The translations under genes and the position numbers were made by a program. Positions 23,057-36,011 of a stretch of 64,000 bases of DNA are shown piece after piece. This DNA comes from Chrysoporthe austroafricana (lineage: Eukaryota; Ascomycota; Sordariomycetes; Diaporthales; Cryphonectriaceae), in NCBI GenBank assembly GCA_001051155.2, contig JYIP02000004.1, positions 1,978,383-2,042,382 of the forward strand, in the 5' to 3' direction. How positions within the stretch are numbered: the stretch's first letter is position 1; each line of letters opens with the position of its first letter. A model generated the notes under the pieces. It did no database searches, was not told where the DNA came from, and worked only from the letters and a program-made list of their open reading frames with translations.

Positions 23057-24887
23057 CGCTCGTGGTCCTGGTCCGCTCAGGTTGTCGCGTGATTCCGCAC
23101 AGGTAGATCCGGCGAGGTCCTGCAGCAGCTTGAACTGGGTTGCGCGCAGGTCCAACAGCGGCAGGAGAACGAGATCATGTAGTCCGTCTAGTGAGGATCC
23201 TCTGAGGACTCGAGGGGCCGACCGTGAGCCTACGGGATGGGGTCAACTTCTTAATAGCTGTTGGGGAACGGCTGGGGGCTGGATGTTTCGTTTGGCTCCC
23301 ACGAGACCGGCGCGCCTGGTCGACGTCATCCCGTCCGGCGCGAGCCTCGGCTGCAGCAGCCAAGTGGGTCTACCCCAGACTCTCGGGGCCCGGGCCCGCG
23401 AGCCCCCTGTCAGGCTTCGCGAGGACCCCTGTGGCATGCCGTCTGACAACGAGACACCACTTCACTTCATTTTCGATCGGACACAGTGCTACATAATGAA
23501 TTTTCGCTCTTTGAGAAACCTCTCGCTAAATAACATGCCCTCTAGATTTCTTTGCCTTGCGGTATGCCCTCTTCTCGTCGGCTGCCAGTCACCCTATCCT
23601 ATCCTAGTCCTATTACAGCCTTGAGACAGGCGATAATAGTTCTTCTCTATCAAGAGAAATGCTTCGCCGGTACGACAAAGATCATATTAACATTGCTGTC
23701 CCTTGGAGAGATAGTACTGTCCTACAGGTTCCTCAAGTGCTGAAAGCGTTGCATGTTCGAACCAAAGGCCCTTCGTCACAATGTTTTTTTGGCCAGGGCA
23801 GCCAGTGTGCTTCATGTTAGCCTCAGGGAAGCCTATTCTTTATTCGTACCTGTATCGTAAAATCAGCCCGTCTGGTGATAGATTATTTAGACAGGATGGC
23901 ATGAAACTGGAATATGCCCGAGGCTTATTCTCCCATGTGAACGGAGCCCTTGCAAACCGACGGGTTATGAGTCTGGCTTAGCCCAAGCCGGTTCGTCTGT
24001 TCAACCTCCACGTCTGGAAGCCATTGCAACCCTCGATGACGTCGCGCTGTGCCTTCGCTGTGGCCGGGAAGGATAAGTAGAAGGCGGCGGAGACCGCACA
24101 GATGGCGGAGGCGAGTCAGCCTGTCGCCCTGGACATGGGCGACGTCCAGTGGTCTGAGTGTTTCATGGTCGAGAGCTAGTCCTTGACGCCAGGGAACTAC
24201 GGGGCCTGGAAGGCGGCCTGGGCCGCTGTAATTGCTACAGCTAGGATGCCTTCAGAGGACAGCGTCAGCATGACCAACACCCTCGACCTGACTTTGATCT
24301 GAAAGCTCAAGGAGACGATATAGCAGGAACCGCCCTCGAAGGTCGCGACACTCACGTCGAGCCAACATATCGGGCACACCCTCAACAAAGATCTTCAGGT
24401 GCTCCGGGTCAGCGGTGCAGGTGGAATTGCCATCTGGAGAGCATCTGGGCGAAGGAGGGACTACTACGACGCTCAAGGCAGCATGACAAGAAACTGAACC
24501 ATACCCGAATCTTGTTCCCGTGAGTGACCGGGACCCTTGCAAATCGACACATTGACACCATCAACACAGACCTTTTGTCTGTCGTTGCTCCCAGCCTTTG
24601 CCTAATTTCTGACGTGTGCCGACGAGTAGTGGGGCCCCGGAGGGGGGTTTTAGGGGCAGGGAAACAAGAAAGAGTGTGAAACATATTCAGAACCGTATAA
24701 GTGCGTAATCTGGTATCATTTCCCGTAGTTACTTTCTAGCATCCCGTCCTAGAGGTACTTCAAAACACGGCCCTGTTCATCACCTCGGTTGCAACAAGCG
24801 ACAAATCCTTCCGAGCCCAAACGCCATGCGACCTTAAAATTCAATATTTCGCTGCCGAGCCCGCTTGCCACCTCTGCCTCGAGCCTT
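23057..24887. other. Intergenic region with possible relic
   Basis: This separates the start of the carrier gene (-) from the 3' end of Sgf73 (-). From about 23.5 kb the sequence becomes more AT-rich. No intact gene is seen. A codon-like minus-strand stretch at 24170-24690 is listed separately. Confidence 0.5.
24170..24690 (-). other. Codon-like minus-strand stretch, possible gene relic
   Basis: Two minus-strand frames read like protein and sit next to each other. One contains DPEHLKIFVEGVPDMLARR. An overlapping shifted frame contains VATFEGGSCYIVSLSFQIK and ends MLTLSSEGILAVAITAAQAA. The switch between them could be a spliced GTGAGT near 24355 or a frameshift. I recognise no family and cannot find a start. 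Confidence 0.25.
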
Positions 24888-26641
<1,754 letters not shown>

Positions 26642-27782
26642 AGTCCTTATCCAGGCCCCGCCACTCCCACGCTGGACGAGGCCGAGGTACGGGCGATATT
26701 GGCGACTGTTTGCGACCTAGGCGAACAAGGCCGACCGGTAACAGGATGTAGAGGGTCTCGAATGCAGTACTTGATGTTTCGGGGATGGGGTGTCGGCTTG
26801 ATGATGTCGTGGACCGGAGCTTGGAGGAACAAGGCCGGAAGGAGGCGGATCAGGAGGTGACGCTTGCGAGGGAGCTTCCACACTATTACAATAGGTCTAC
26901 AACAGGAGTGATGATGGTTTTGTGTTGTGAGAGCGCTGGTAGCTGGTAGCGTCGTCGTTGATGTCCATAGATGGATGGGGTGAGGTCTGAATAAGGTGCC
27001 GCCAGTGGATAAGGAGACCAGGCAGGATTGTGGGGTCGGCGCATGGCAAGGATCCCGCAAGGTGGAGGCTTGGTGCAGAATTGCGGCTCTGCTGACTAAG
27101 GCAGGTTGCTGCCAATACGGACGTACAAGCATGAATTCTTCAGTAAACCGTCACCGCACTCAACACAAGATAATTGATACTCAGGGTGGTCGAAACATAC
27201 TTATTTAATGGGTCCTCTATTTAAACAATCTTTCCTCTCCAGTCATTACCCCAATCACTATTTCTTGCTGCTCCCACTTGGCGCTAGGAAGCACGTTCCT
27301 AAATTTAGCCTCTCCAAGAGTTCGCCTATACAGGCAAGCAGACGTTGAAGTGTATCTCACTCATATACTGATACTCATTACACGGGCGGAGAAATCATCT
27401 TCCTCCTTCTCAACTAGGGTTATTTTGACGTAGAGGCGCCCAGGCCAACAGAAATGCGCTGCACGGCTGAGCACTGGATAGAGACCAACCCTTCCCCCCC
27501 AAATCCTTGTCTTTTTGTTTATTGTCCGTGGCTAAAATAACTATTCGGAGAGCGTTAATATCTGAGACTCGTACGGACTTTGAACACCCCTAGGGGCCGC
27601 GCCAGGGCGGGGGGGGGGGCGCCCGGGTTCAGCTGATATGCATGTGGCGTCTAGAAAGAGCTAGAGTAATCCTGCCTGCATACAGGTGAGGGATTTTGTA
27701 AGGGTATGGACCTAATCTTCCTAGGTCGAACCTCTGTCATGTTTGCGGATCTTGGGTGAATTCGAAGGTAGAGACGCCCAAA
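26642..27782. other. Divergent intergenic region
   Basis: This lies between the starts of Sgf73 (-) and the CorA-like gene (+), so it should hold both promoters. GC content drops from about 27.2 kb. A G/C homopolymer run lies near 27609-27622. No gene is seen. Confidence 0.5.
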
Positions 27783-29463
27783 ATGAGTGATTGTGCGTAT
27801 CTCGAACAAATTGCCGAATGGCTATTGTCAGCCGATCGGCCTCACGAGCAGAGCCGCGTCACTGTGGCAGGAAGTATCCTGGAGGTGCACGGCCAGGCGG
27901 GGAGGGGATGTAAGCCTTTTAAAAACCGATCTTTTCTTCCTAATGTATAGCAAAGTTGATCATATGAAGTGCGCGAATTCTCAACCCACGCGGCGTTGGA
28001 GCAATGGCTGAGTGCCTGGGATGGCAACAGTCAGGCTTCGCTCAGAGTAATGTACGTTTACCTATGCTAAATGGTCAGCCTGATCTATTGTTAACTGTCG
28101 CTTGTTGATCGATCTCCAGCTTCGTCAACAACTTTGACAGGATGGCTCCTTCTAGCCATGCGGTACTTAAAACGCTGCAAAGCAAATGCGGCTTGACAGC
28201 CAGATTCATCCTTGAGTGTTGCAGTGATTTTCCCTGGACCGTCTTTCCGACAGAGTCTTTCTTGGTCAACTCTGCTCAAGGTATGGCCTTTCAGACTTTG
28301 TATGTCATGAAGAAGCAGCTGAGACGTTGCAGCTGTGCACTACGGGTTCTGGCTCTGGCAGAAGCATCCTGAAGCGTCTTACGTTCAACTAATAGCCGAT
28401 GCGGACTCATCCACATATATCTGCGTCAATCATCCAGGCAGAATACGTAACCGCATCACAAAAATTGTTTCCGAGAAGCCTATTGATGCCACGCAAACAC
28501 TCTTTATCGACGTATTGATCATGCAGGACGTTTTGACCGGTTACTGTTCTGCGATTGACGAGTATCGGACCGAGCTCCGGGATATTGTGAGCTCTAGGCC
28601 ATAATTATCGAGCCATCTCTTATGCTATATGGGTATCTAACTCTCACCATTAAAGGAATATAGTATGAACAATTATGGCGTCGGCGAAAAAGTGAAAGAA
28701 CTCCATCGCCTTGCGACTGTATGGCACACTATTCGAAAAGATCTGGCCGATGTCAAACAGTATATTCTCCATCTGCAGCTGTTATCAGAGAAACATAATG
28801 GCCCACTCAACAATCTCAATGCGGCCAGCGCTTTGAAGACTTTGGGTGACTCATGCGATTTCTGGTCGAGATGGGTATCAGCTTACCTGGAGAGAACCAA
28901 CAACCGCATCAACCTGGTCAGTGCTATCTGTATTGGCCCTTCGTGGACCATGCGCCGCCGACGTGTTGACACTTGACTAGATGCATCACTTGGCAGCGCA
29001 GAAGACAAGTTTGGATACGCAGATGGACAGCATTTCTATGTCCACGCTGGCTCTAATCACTGCAGTGTTTCTCCCGGGAACCTTCATTTGCGTGAGTGAT
29101 TCTCCCTAGACCGCGAAGCCCGATGGCGATCATAGAATTGATATGATGATCTGTGAGTTTTAGTCCGTGCTCAGTACAGACTTCTTCTCCTACGGAGCCT
29201 CGTCACTTGAAGTGTCCCGAGAGGCATGGGTCCTTCCTGCAGCCATGATTCCGGCTACTTTCGTGGTCGTTATTGGCTGGTGGGCGTGGTTTCGGTATCG
29301 CGCCCACCGCAGCATCAATATGGGACAGGCTGGGAACGAGAAACTTAGCCCAAGCCCGACTGAGCGTATTCGCCCGTACCTCTTAAGGTCCACCGATGGT
29401 CCGCTCGAATTCCTTGCACAAATTGTCGGCGCAAAATCAAATGAGCACAAAGAGACAGCCTAG
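27783..29463 (+). CDS. CorA-like two-helix membrane protein
   Basis: Seven exons: 27783-27909, 27970-28051, 28120-28280, 28333-28586, 28656-28916, 28981-29091 and 29164-29463. They give 431 residues, with exon phases that agree at every junction. Splicing produces ASLRVIFVNNFDRMAPSS, AQAVHYGFWLWQKHPEA and GTFICSVLSTDFFSYG. The long N-terminal part is soluble. The C-terminus has two predicted membrane helices (LALITAVFLPGTFICSVLS and VLPAAMIPATFVVVIGWWAW), a layout shared with the CorA magnesium-channel fold and a large fungal family annotated CorA-like. The GMN pore motif of true CorA channels is not seen, so magnesium transport should not be assumed. The junction of exons 1 and 2 is the least certain, because the expected acceptor is followed by a stop and a later AAG acceptor is needed. 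Confidence 0.75.
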
Positions 29464-30812
29464 GGCCTAAGATGGCCGAGAAGCACAGCGTAAAGGGATA
29501 CTCGGAAGAAGTCAGCCTGTTAATAAGAAATGTGATGAGCTGATTGAGAGATGACGTGGAAAGTCTACTGGAGTTAGTACTGTAAACCTTGGCTGTTTGT
29601 GTTTTAAACCTCGAGGAGAGGCCATGTTGCTTCTACGCCGGACTGACTCTGTTGAGGCTTCGAAGAAAGCAGCACCTGCTGCATAGGTAGTGAACAGTCG
29701 TACTCCTGCTAATATTTACTATCACCCGTTTAACTTACTGCTTCTAAGGGACGGAAGATGTATGACGTCGACAGTCTGGCTGACAAAGTCCACAGAGCGC
29801 TTGTGATTAAATTCGTCCGGGGACTCCAAGTTCGTCACATACAAGCAGGCTCAAGACGAGCCACAGTCATGAAAACTCATTCTGGATATACCATGAGAGA
29901 TAGGAGAAATATCTCTAAAAGAACACGGCTTTACGGATCATTCGAAAACATTGTGTCGGAATTTTCTTCTGCCCTGAAAGCCAGGGTGGTGCCTCTGGGT
30001 ACTCAGGAGTGTCAGCTCCAGGGCCAAAAAGACCGCAGCTCTCTGAGTCCTCGCCGAACAACCGTGGACGCTCCGGGACGCGTTGTGTGTGTGCAGGAGG
30101 AAAGCTCCAGACGCAGCGGGTGGTGTAGTAGGCGCAGAAGAAGTAGTTGGCCAACCTTGGCATCCGGCGTTCCGCTTGACGACAGGCCTCGTCATCTTGA
30201 CCCCTTTCAGTCTTTTCTCTCGCTGTTTAATACGGTTAGTCTTCAAGACCTCGATGTCCAACCCCAGCGTCCGTGGCAGCCTAGATAGACTCTCTGTCCC
30301 TTCAGACGTCCTGTCATGAACGGCCGTAGATAGGCGCTAATGATGCGAAAGTCGACACATGCTCTTGCACTGGGTCACAATTTTCAACTGCACTCGAGAG
30401 TCTTCAGCAGAACAGTGTGCACAGCGATCTCATGGACGATGCACATATACAGTAACGGCAAATACCAGGGGCGGTGCATTTGGCGATACGAATGACACCA
30501 ACAACACAGAGCATGTTTCCAAAAGGGAGACCTTATACTCGGCAACAAGTCACAGAAGCTTGAAATGAATAACGAGACCATTCACCGTAAATAACGTTGC
30601 AGAAATCAGTTGTCATTGCGAGCCCTCCTTGAGGCTGGGGGATGCCCTGGCAAGGGTCCGAAGCCTGACAGGGAACGAATCCCATTGGTCTGCGCGGCCA
30701 GCTTCAAAAGATTCTTAGCGTCACTGACCCGGCGCACCCAAGGCTGCAAACCGACCTCCTTCTCCGTTCTCTCGTGCAACCCAACTCGCCCCCTCCCCCC
30801 AAACAGACGATC
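29464..30812. other. Intergenic region
   Basis: I see no supported gene. A 176-codon plus-strand frame at 29758-30288 begins with a real ATG but turns into Arg/Ser-rich low complexity and resembles nothing known. The last 200 bp are the C-rich leader of Tim8. Confidence 0.5.
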
Positions 30813-31154
30813 ATGGACGCCTCCTCGTTCGACCAGTCCGACCTCGATCGGCTCAGCGCCAAGGACAAGCAGGAGCTGCGGCAGTTCATCAACAACGAGC
30901 AGCAGAAGGCTCAGATCCAGCAACGTACGCCATTCGACCTACCGGTCCTCCTCCCTTCCCTTTTTTCCTGCGCTGATGAAGATATAGGGTCGCATGACCT
31001 GACAGAGATGTGTTTCAAAAAGTGCATAACGGGATCGATCAGGAGCAAGACGTTGGATGGGGGCGAGCAGGCGTGCTTGGCCAACTGTGTGGACCGGTTC
31101 ATGGATGCGAACGTGCTCGCTGTCAAGCACCTGCAGAGCATGCGCCAGGGCTAG
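30813..31154 (+). CDS. TIM8: Mitochondrial intermembrane-space chaperone Tim8
   Basis: Two exons, 30813-30924 and 30988-31154, give 92 residues. The protein begins [20 protein letters not shown] and carries the twin CX3C motif of small Tim proteins: CFKKC near residue 47 and CLANC near residue 69, with the spacing expected for disulfide-linked hairpins. Length and N-terminus fit Tim8 rather than Tim9, Tim10 or Tim13. Tim8 pairs with Tim13 to escort hydrophobic precursors such as Tim23 across the intermembrane space. The 63-nt intron is read through in the simple open frame without a stop and would insert about 21 residues before the first cysteine pair. Convergent with uL23. Confidence 0.93.
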   Translation: MDASSFDQSDLDRLSAKDKQELRQFINNEQQKAQIQQRTPFDLPVLLPSLFSCADEDIGSHDLTEMCFKKCITGSIRSKTLDGGEQACLANCVDRFMDANVLAVKHLQSMRQG

Positions 31155-31589
31155 ATGGAGCATAGAAACGAGGGTGAGGCGTGGACGCCGGGCGATCTGG
31201 GCGAAGATGCGCATACGATATCGCACGGTCATAGACGGGCACAGTCCCGGACGACAGTCATCCGAAGGGTCTAGAAGTATACTGCGGCTGAGCAAAGAGA
31301 CTTGGGATTGCCGCAGGATATGTGCGACGCCTTCTGGCACATTACGAATGCATGCTAGTAGCTTAGGCAGAAGTTTCCTCTCGATACATCATGGGTATGG
31401 GCTGGTTATACAGAAAGGCGCAATGCATGGAGGCAGGATGAGGACTTGTCAATTCATTCCATTGGTATCAAGAGCCCCTCGAAATCCTGTTTGACGCCGT
31501 TTGGATGCCCGAAATTCATTCATTCCCTTTTATATCCGTAGCCTCCCAGATTTTTTTTGCCAAAGATCCATCAACTCCCATGAGAGCCC
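31155..31589. other. Convergent 3' region of Tim8 and uL23
   Basis: About 435 bp, presumably the two 3' untranslated regions. No gene is seen. Confidence 0.6.
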
Positions 31590-32449
31590 TTAGACGAGAG
31601 CCAGCTTAGTGGCGGCAATGTCAAGAGCGTCGACGTCAGGGGTCAGGCGGGCGTAGGCCTTCTTGGAGCCGTCAGGGCTGTCGTGGATGTTAGCAATTGA
31701 GCTAGTCCTTGCTTAGCTGGAAATCAGAGCGACATACCGGATCAGGGTGTTGATCTTGACAGTGTCAATATCGTACAGCTTCTTCAGGGCCGCCTTGATC
31801 TGGGCCTTGTTGGCCTTGACGTCGACGATGAAGACCAGAGTGTTGTTCTCCTCGATCTTCTTCATGGCGCTCTCGGTGTTGAGAGGGTGGACGATGATCT
31901 TGTGCTCATCCAGGCGGGGCTCGTGGTGAATAGCCTTGCGAGGGTACTTGGGGTCGCGGGCCAGGACGAGAGTCTTGGGGCGGCGGAAGGAGGTCGAGGT
32001 CCTGACCTTGGCCTTCTTGTGGGAGTGAACCTGGTGGAGGAATACAATTTAGCGACCGATTTTTTGGCTGGAGACTAAAGCCGACTGTCACGGCATAAGC
32101 TACATTGACAATTACTTACACCCTTCAGAGCAGCCTTGGCGGCATCCTTGGCCTTCTTGGAGCCGGCCTTGCCCTTGGTACCTGATCACAGAATGACGCA
32201 TCAGCAATCGCCCTTTCTGCGGTGAAAGAACTCGCAAAATCTGCTGCTGCTGGAATGCATCGCATCATGGCCTGATTCGGTGGGCGGTCGAGGTCCTCGT
32301 CGTCTATTTTTGCCTCGGGGCAGGCGACAAACGGTCGACCCCGGCCTGACCCTCAGGTTGGAAGCGTGCGCAACTTCATCTTTTCCGAGCTCGATTTCTC
32401 GAGTGGGAGAATCGAATCAGGGTGTCGAACCTGTCTTGGGAGGAGCCAT
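31590..32449 (-). CDS. rpl25: Ribosomal protein uL23 (L23a/L25)
   Basis: Four exons: 32449-32431, 32181-32120, 32030-31738 and 31677-31590, giving 153 residues. The first exon is 19 nt and encodes only MAPPKTG; this short-first-exon layout is common for fungal ribosomal protein genes. The basic N-terminal extension ([19 protein letters not shown]) is followed by the conserved [20 protein letters not shown], the globular domain with [20 protein letters not shown] and the end [16 protein letters not shown]. uL23 sits at the polypeptide exit tunnel of the 60S subunit and contacts signal recognition particle and nascent-chain factors. The first intron (249 nt) is long for this window and could host a small nucleolar RNA, though I see no convincing box pair. 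Confidence 0.95.
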
Positions 32450-32761
32450 CTCGAATTCTCTGCGAGTGATGGGGGTGCGTCGTTGAATTCGGGGTTGTCG
32501 ATTGAGCTGGGTGGTTGTCGAAGGAAAGAAAACCAAGACGAAAGATGCTGCTAGATTTTCGTTAATCCCACCATCAATTTCTGGCTGGTACTACCGTTTG
32601 AGTTAGCTCGGCACGTGCCTGGCCCCGCTGGAATTTGGCGCTAGTGAAGATGCTTAGTTCAGCACCTTACATAAGCATACCTCGATCTTCACAATAAACT
32701 CATCCAGTCCTTTGCCTAGAATGGTTTTGCAACTTCAACGACAGGACTCATAATAGCGAAT
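32450..32761. promoter_or_regulatory. Shared divergent promoter of uL23 and Bmt2
   Basis: 312 bp between divergent start codons of two genes of 60S ribosome production: a large-subunit protein and a 25S rRNA methyltransferase. Co-expression from a bidirectional promoter is a reasonable inference. No specific regulator site could be assigned. Confidence 0.6.
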
Positions 32762-33679
32762 ATGGGAGCCAACAAGAAAAAGAAGCCCAAGCTGAGATTG
32801 GCGGCCGGACGTCCGCCGATTATTCAGAAACCAAAGTCAATTTCTAGGCAAGCTACCAGGACGCTTATCAACAGCATTCACCACTTGGAGAAACGTAAGA
32901 AGCAGGCCGCTCAGAATGGCGACAAAGCAACCGAAGCCAAGATAGCAGCGGAGATCGCCTCCCTTGGTGGTCTCGAGAGATATCAACAGGCAAGCCTCCA
33001 AGGCCAGAGGAACGACCGGGGAGGTGACAGCTCGAGGATCCTAATGGAATGGCTCAACCCCGTCGAATCGAACTTGAAGGCCACCATCATAGGCCAACAG
33101 TCACAACGTCTACGGCTACTGGAGGTCGGAGCACTTAGTACTACCAATGCCTGCTCCCGCAGCGGCTGCTTCGACATTGAACGCATCGACTTGAATAGCC
33201 AAGGTGAAGGCATCCTCCAGCAGGACTTTATGGAACGGCCCTTACCAAGGAGCGACGCCGAGAGATTTGACATCATCAGTCTGTCGCTTGTGCTCAATTT
33301 CGTCCCGGAACCGAAAGGCAGAGGTGACATGCTTATCCGCACGTTGGACTTTCTGCGCACTTCGGCTTGCCTCAGAGATGGGACGAAGACAGATCTGAGA
33401 CCGTTCTTCCCCAGCCTCTTCCTCGTCTTACCCGCACCGTGCGTCACCAATTCTCGTTATCTGGACCAGGACAAGCTCAATGCCATCTTGGCGTCCCTGG
33501 GGTACGAACTGATAAGGTCCAAGACGACTTTAAAGCTCGTCTACTATTTGTTTAAGAAGACTGCCGAGCAGGCCCCGCTCCTTAGCTCAGGCATGGCGTT
33601 TGCGAAACGAGAACTGCGCTCGGGCGCATCGAGGAATAACTTTGCGATCGTTCTCAAAGCGCCAACACCCACGGGATGA
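32762..33679 (+). CDS. BMT2: 25S rRNA adenine-N1 methyltransferase Bmt2
   Basis: Single exon, 305 residues, starting at the ATG of MGANKKKKPKLR. The basic N-terminus suits a nucleolar protein. The helical segment TRTLINSIHHLEKRKKQA and the phrase SRILMEWLNP are followed by a Rossmann methyltransferase core. Motif I is LLEVGALST, the acidic strand holds DIERIDLNS and the catalytic strand region is DFMERPLP then FDIISLSLVLNFVPEP. The later segment RYLDQDKLNAILASLGYE is also typical. In yeast Bmt2 makes m1A2142 of 25S rRNA; the animal relative SAMTOR is an SAM sensor in the TORC1 pathway. The family match is strong. Confidence 0.93.
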   Translation: MGANKKKKPKLRLAAGRPPIIQKPKSISRQATRTLINSIHHLEKRKKQAAQNGDKATEAKIAAEIASLGGLERYQQASLQGQRNDRGGDSSRILMEWLNPVESNLKATIIGQQSQRLRLLEVGALSTTNACSRSGCFDIERIDLNSQGEGILQQDFMERPLPRSDAERFDIISLSLVLNFVPEPKGRGDMLIRTLDFLRTSACLRDGTKTDLRPFFPSLFLVLPAPCVTNSRYLDQDKLNAILASLGYELIRSKTTLKLVYYLFKKTAEQAPLLSSGMAFAKRELRSGASRNNFAIVLKAPTPTG

Positions 33680-34005
33680 ATTGGAGATCTGCGGAACTCT
33701 GCACAGCAACGACAGGTCTAGAACATGCTCAATTTTGTGGGTGTCTACGGATTGACTCGCGGCGCATGGAAACAAAGCAAGTTTTACGAAGTCGAGATAT
33801 CAAGGTCTACTACCCAAACTCTGCAGTAGACCGCCGACATTGGGTGTTGAGAGTTGCGTAGGCTTTGTACACTTGCTTTTCCCGTCAGCAGTCTCTGGTC
33901 ATGCGGCTGGGTGGTTGGATCGATGTGAGCAAATTGCTACAACACAGCCGGAGTGGACCGGAGTCGCACGCCATACGCGCCACGAGTTCCGAGAACAAAT
34001 ATTTG
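33680..34005. other. Convergent intergenic region
   Basis: About 326 bp between the stop of Bmt2 (+) and the newly placed stop of the dehydrogenase (-), presumably 3' untranslated sequence. No gene is seen. Confidence 0.55.
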
Positions 34006-35721
34006 CTACAGTTTGCTTCCTGACGTTGCCGATGAGCCGTTCACCAACTGCTCGCTCAACCGCCAAAGTCGTTCTGCCATGGCCGGATCAACGGCCCAAC
34101 GAGCGGGGCGGGCGACCTGACAATCCTCTAGGTAGACATGTTGGGTCCCTGACTCGGGTCAGAAAACATAATACGGTCGAAGGCAACCTGGTCACCATGA
34201 TTCACCACTCACCAGAGAGCTCGGGGTGGAACGCTGCAACGAGAGTTGTCGCGCAGCCCTGGTCTAGGGTCTTCCAACGATCAGCCGGCCAAGTACGTAT
34301 TTCTTGTTTGAACTCTGGCGAGAGTTCATTGCCTAAGTTCGATGGGATTTCTGAAGTGATGGCGAAACATTAGCTTCGAGATCAGATGATCATGCTTGAG
34401 GCATACCACCGTTGATGCACAATCCTCCGCAGCGGTACTGGAGCATGCTAGCCTGACATCATCTAAAGGAAGCTTGGGGAAAGGGTCTAATAACTTGGGA
34501 CCTTGGCCGAGACATAGGGGGTTTAATGAGGTCTCTCCAAGGTAGCTGAGACAAACGGAAGGAAAAATCCAGCGCAGAGAAACAACCAGCTCACCTCCAG
34601 GATGCAATGCCAAAGCTTCGATCCCTTGGCCTGCCAAGCGCCGCTTCAGCGCGATGGTGAAAAGGATGTTCGCTGTCTTGCTATGGCCATATGCAACCGT
34701 TCCAGGGAAACCATCCGCTGTACGGGCCATGGTCCAAGCAGGGTTCTTCGGATGCGGTCTCTCATCTTGAGGAATATCCACCTTGCCCTTTTTGGGCCCA
34801 TCGACCTCATTCTCGAAGTTGATATCGCTGAAGCGCACAGGCGAGATCCAGTGCGCGCTACTAGACACGTTAATCACGCGGGCGCCACCACTGGCACGCA
34901 GTAATAAAGGGAGAAGAAGATTGGTGAGCAGGAATGGGCCCAGGTGGTTCGTTGCGAAGTGAGATTCGATTCCCTCGCGCGAGAATCGCAGGATGGAGGT
35001 GCTGATCCCGGCATTGTTGATGAGGACGTCCAGATGGTCCGCAAGAGCGGCTATCTCTTTCGCTGCAGACCGGACGGACGCCAGTGAGAGAAAGTCGATC
35101 TGGACGGTCTTCACTACTGTGCCTGCACCGTTCCCTTGAGCCGAAACCTTCGTCTGTGGACATCGACACAGTAGTCAGAACAGCCGGGTTCATAGCTTGA
35201 TATTCTGACCACGCCTCTGGGCCGGTCTAGGGAGCGAATGAATCAGCTACCTACATTATTGGCACCATTGGCTGCTACCTCGCGGCAGCTAGCAGCAACG
35301 GCGTCGAGCTTCGCCGGTGTGCGCGCGGCCAAGATCAGTAGCGCGGGCTGCTGGCGCGCTATAGCGAGGGCTGTGGCCTCGCCGATGGACCTAGGGGACG
35401 GGCCAGTCACGAGAACTGCGCTCGAACGCTCTGGGTCAGCCTTCTCTCAGGATACGGCGGTATAGACGGAATCAGTTCTGCCGAGATCCACGATCGTCCG
35501 TGCTCATTTGCAGGTCAAGGAGGGGACACGAGAAGCGGTTGACGAATTGGGTTCCAGTCAGGTTGTACAGCTGACCGGCGATCTCCAACTGTGGACTGGG
35601 GACGATGCTCGGCAGTGCTGATGAGACTGCAAGACTCACCTATCTTTCCCCGGATCTGGTCTTTGAAGGTCTCAGCGACCTCTGTGCCCGTCGTCCGTTT
35701 GTCGAATTTTGGCACTGCCAT
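34006..35721 (-). CDS. Short-chain dehydrogenase/reductase, five exons
   Basis: Exons 35721-35640, 35430-35255, 35153-34595, 34350-34213 and 34148-34006 give 365 residues with matching phases. The opening MAVPKFDKRTTGTEVAETF leads into the cofactor-binding strand VLVTGPSPRSIGEAT. Then come VLINNAG, the catalytic serine region VINVSSSAHW and the catalytic YGHSK. The last two exons are not visible as long open frames. They encode SNLGNELSPEF, WKTLDQGCATTLVAAFHPEL and YLEDCQVARPARWAVD, then ERLWRLSEQLV, which is the usual C-terminus of WWOX/retinol-dehydrogenase-like fungal SDRs. An NAD(P)-dependent oxidoreductase is certain at family level; the substrate is unknown. Without these exons the frame runs into unrelated sequence after HPGG. 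Intron 4 is 244 nt, longer than most here. Confidence 0.88.
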
Positions 35722-36011
35722 CTTGAAGGTGTCACATAGCGTTGAGGAGCTGAGGTTGTGGGCTCCGAGCCGAGGCACGTTGATGTAGGTGCGGTTGCTT
35801 AGTCACGCGGAAATTGGGTGCCCAGGGGGGTTCGAGTTCGAGGGTTTGTGGGAACTATCACAACCGAACACACTCATTGCGATCTCCGCCATGTTTGAAT
35901 GCACAGGCCATTGACGTCAAGTATTCGCTTCTCTGAACACTCGTTCACTGGTAGTGCAGCACTCAGCCCAGGCGCCAAAGACGATCCCCATGACCAGAAC
36001 TTATCGGCAGC

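Noticed and set aside
23730..23790. GTTCGAACC resembling a tRNA T loop
   Set aside because: No matching acceptor, D or anticodon arms are found upstream.
29758..30288. A 176-codon plus-strand ATG frame
   Set aside because: It becomes Arg/Ser-rich low complexity, has no recognisable motif or splice context, and is overlapped by opposite-strand frames.
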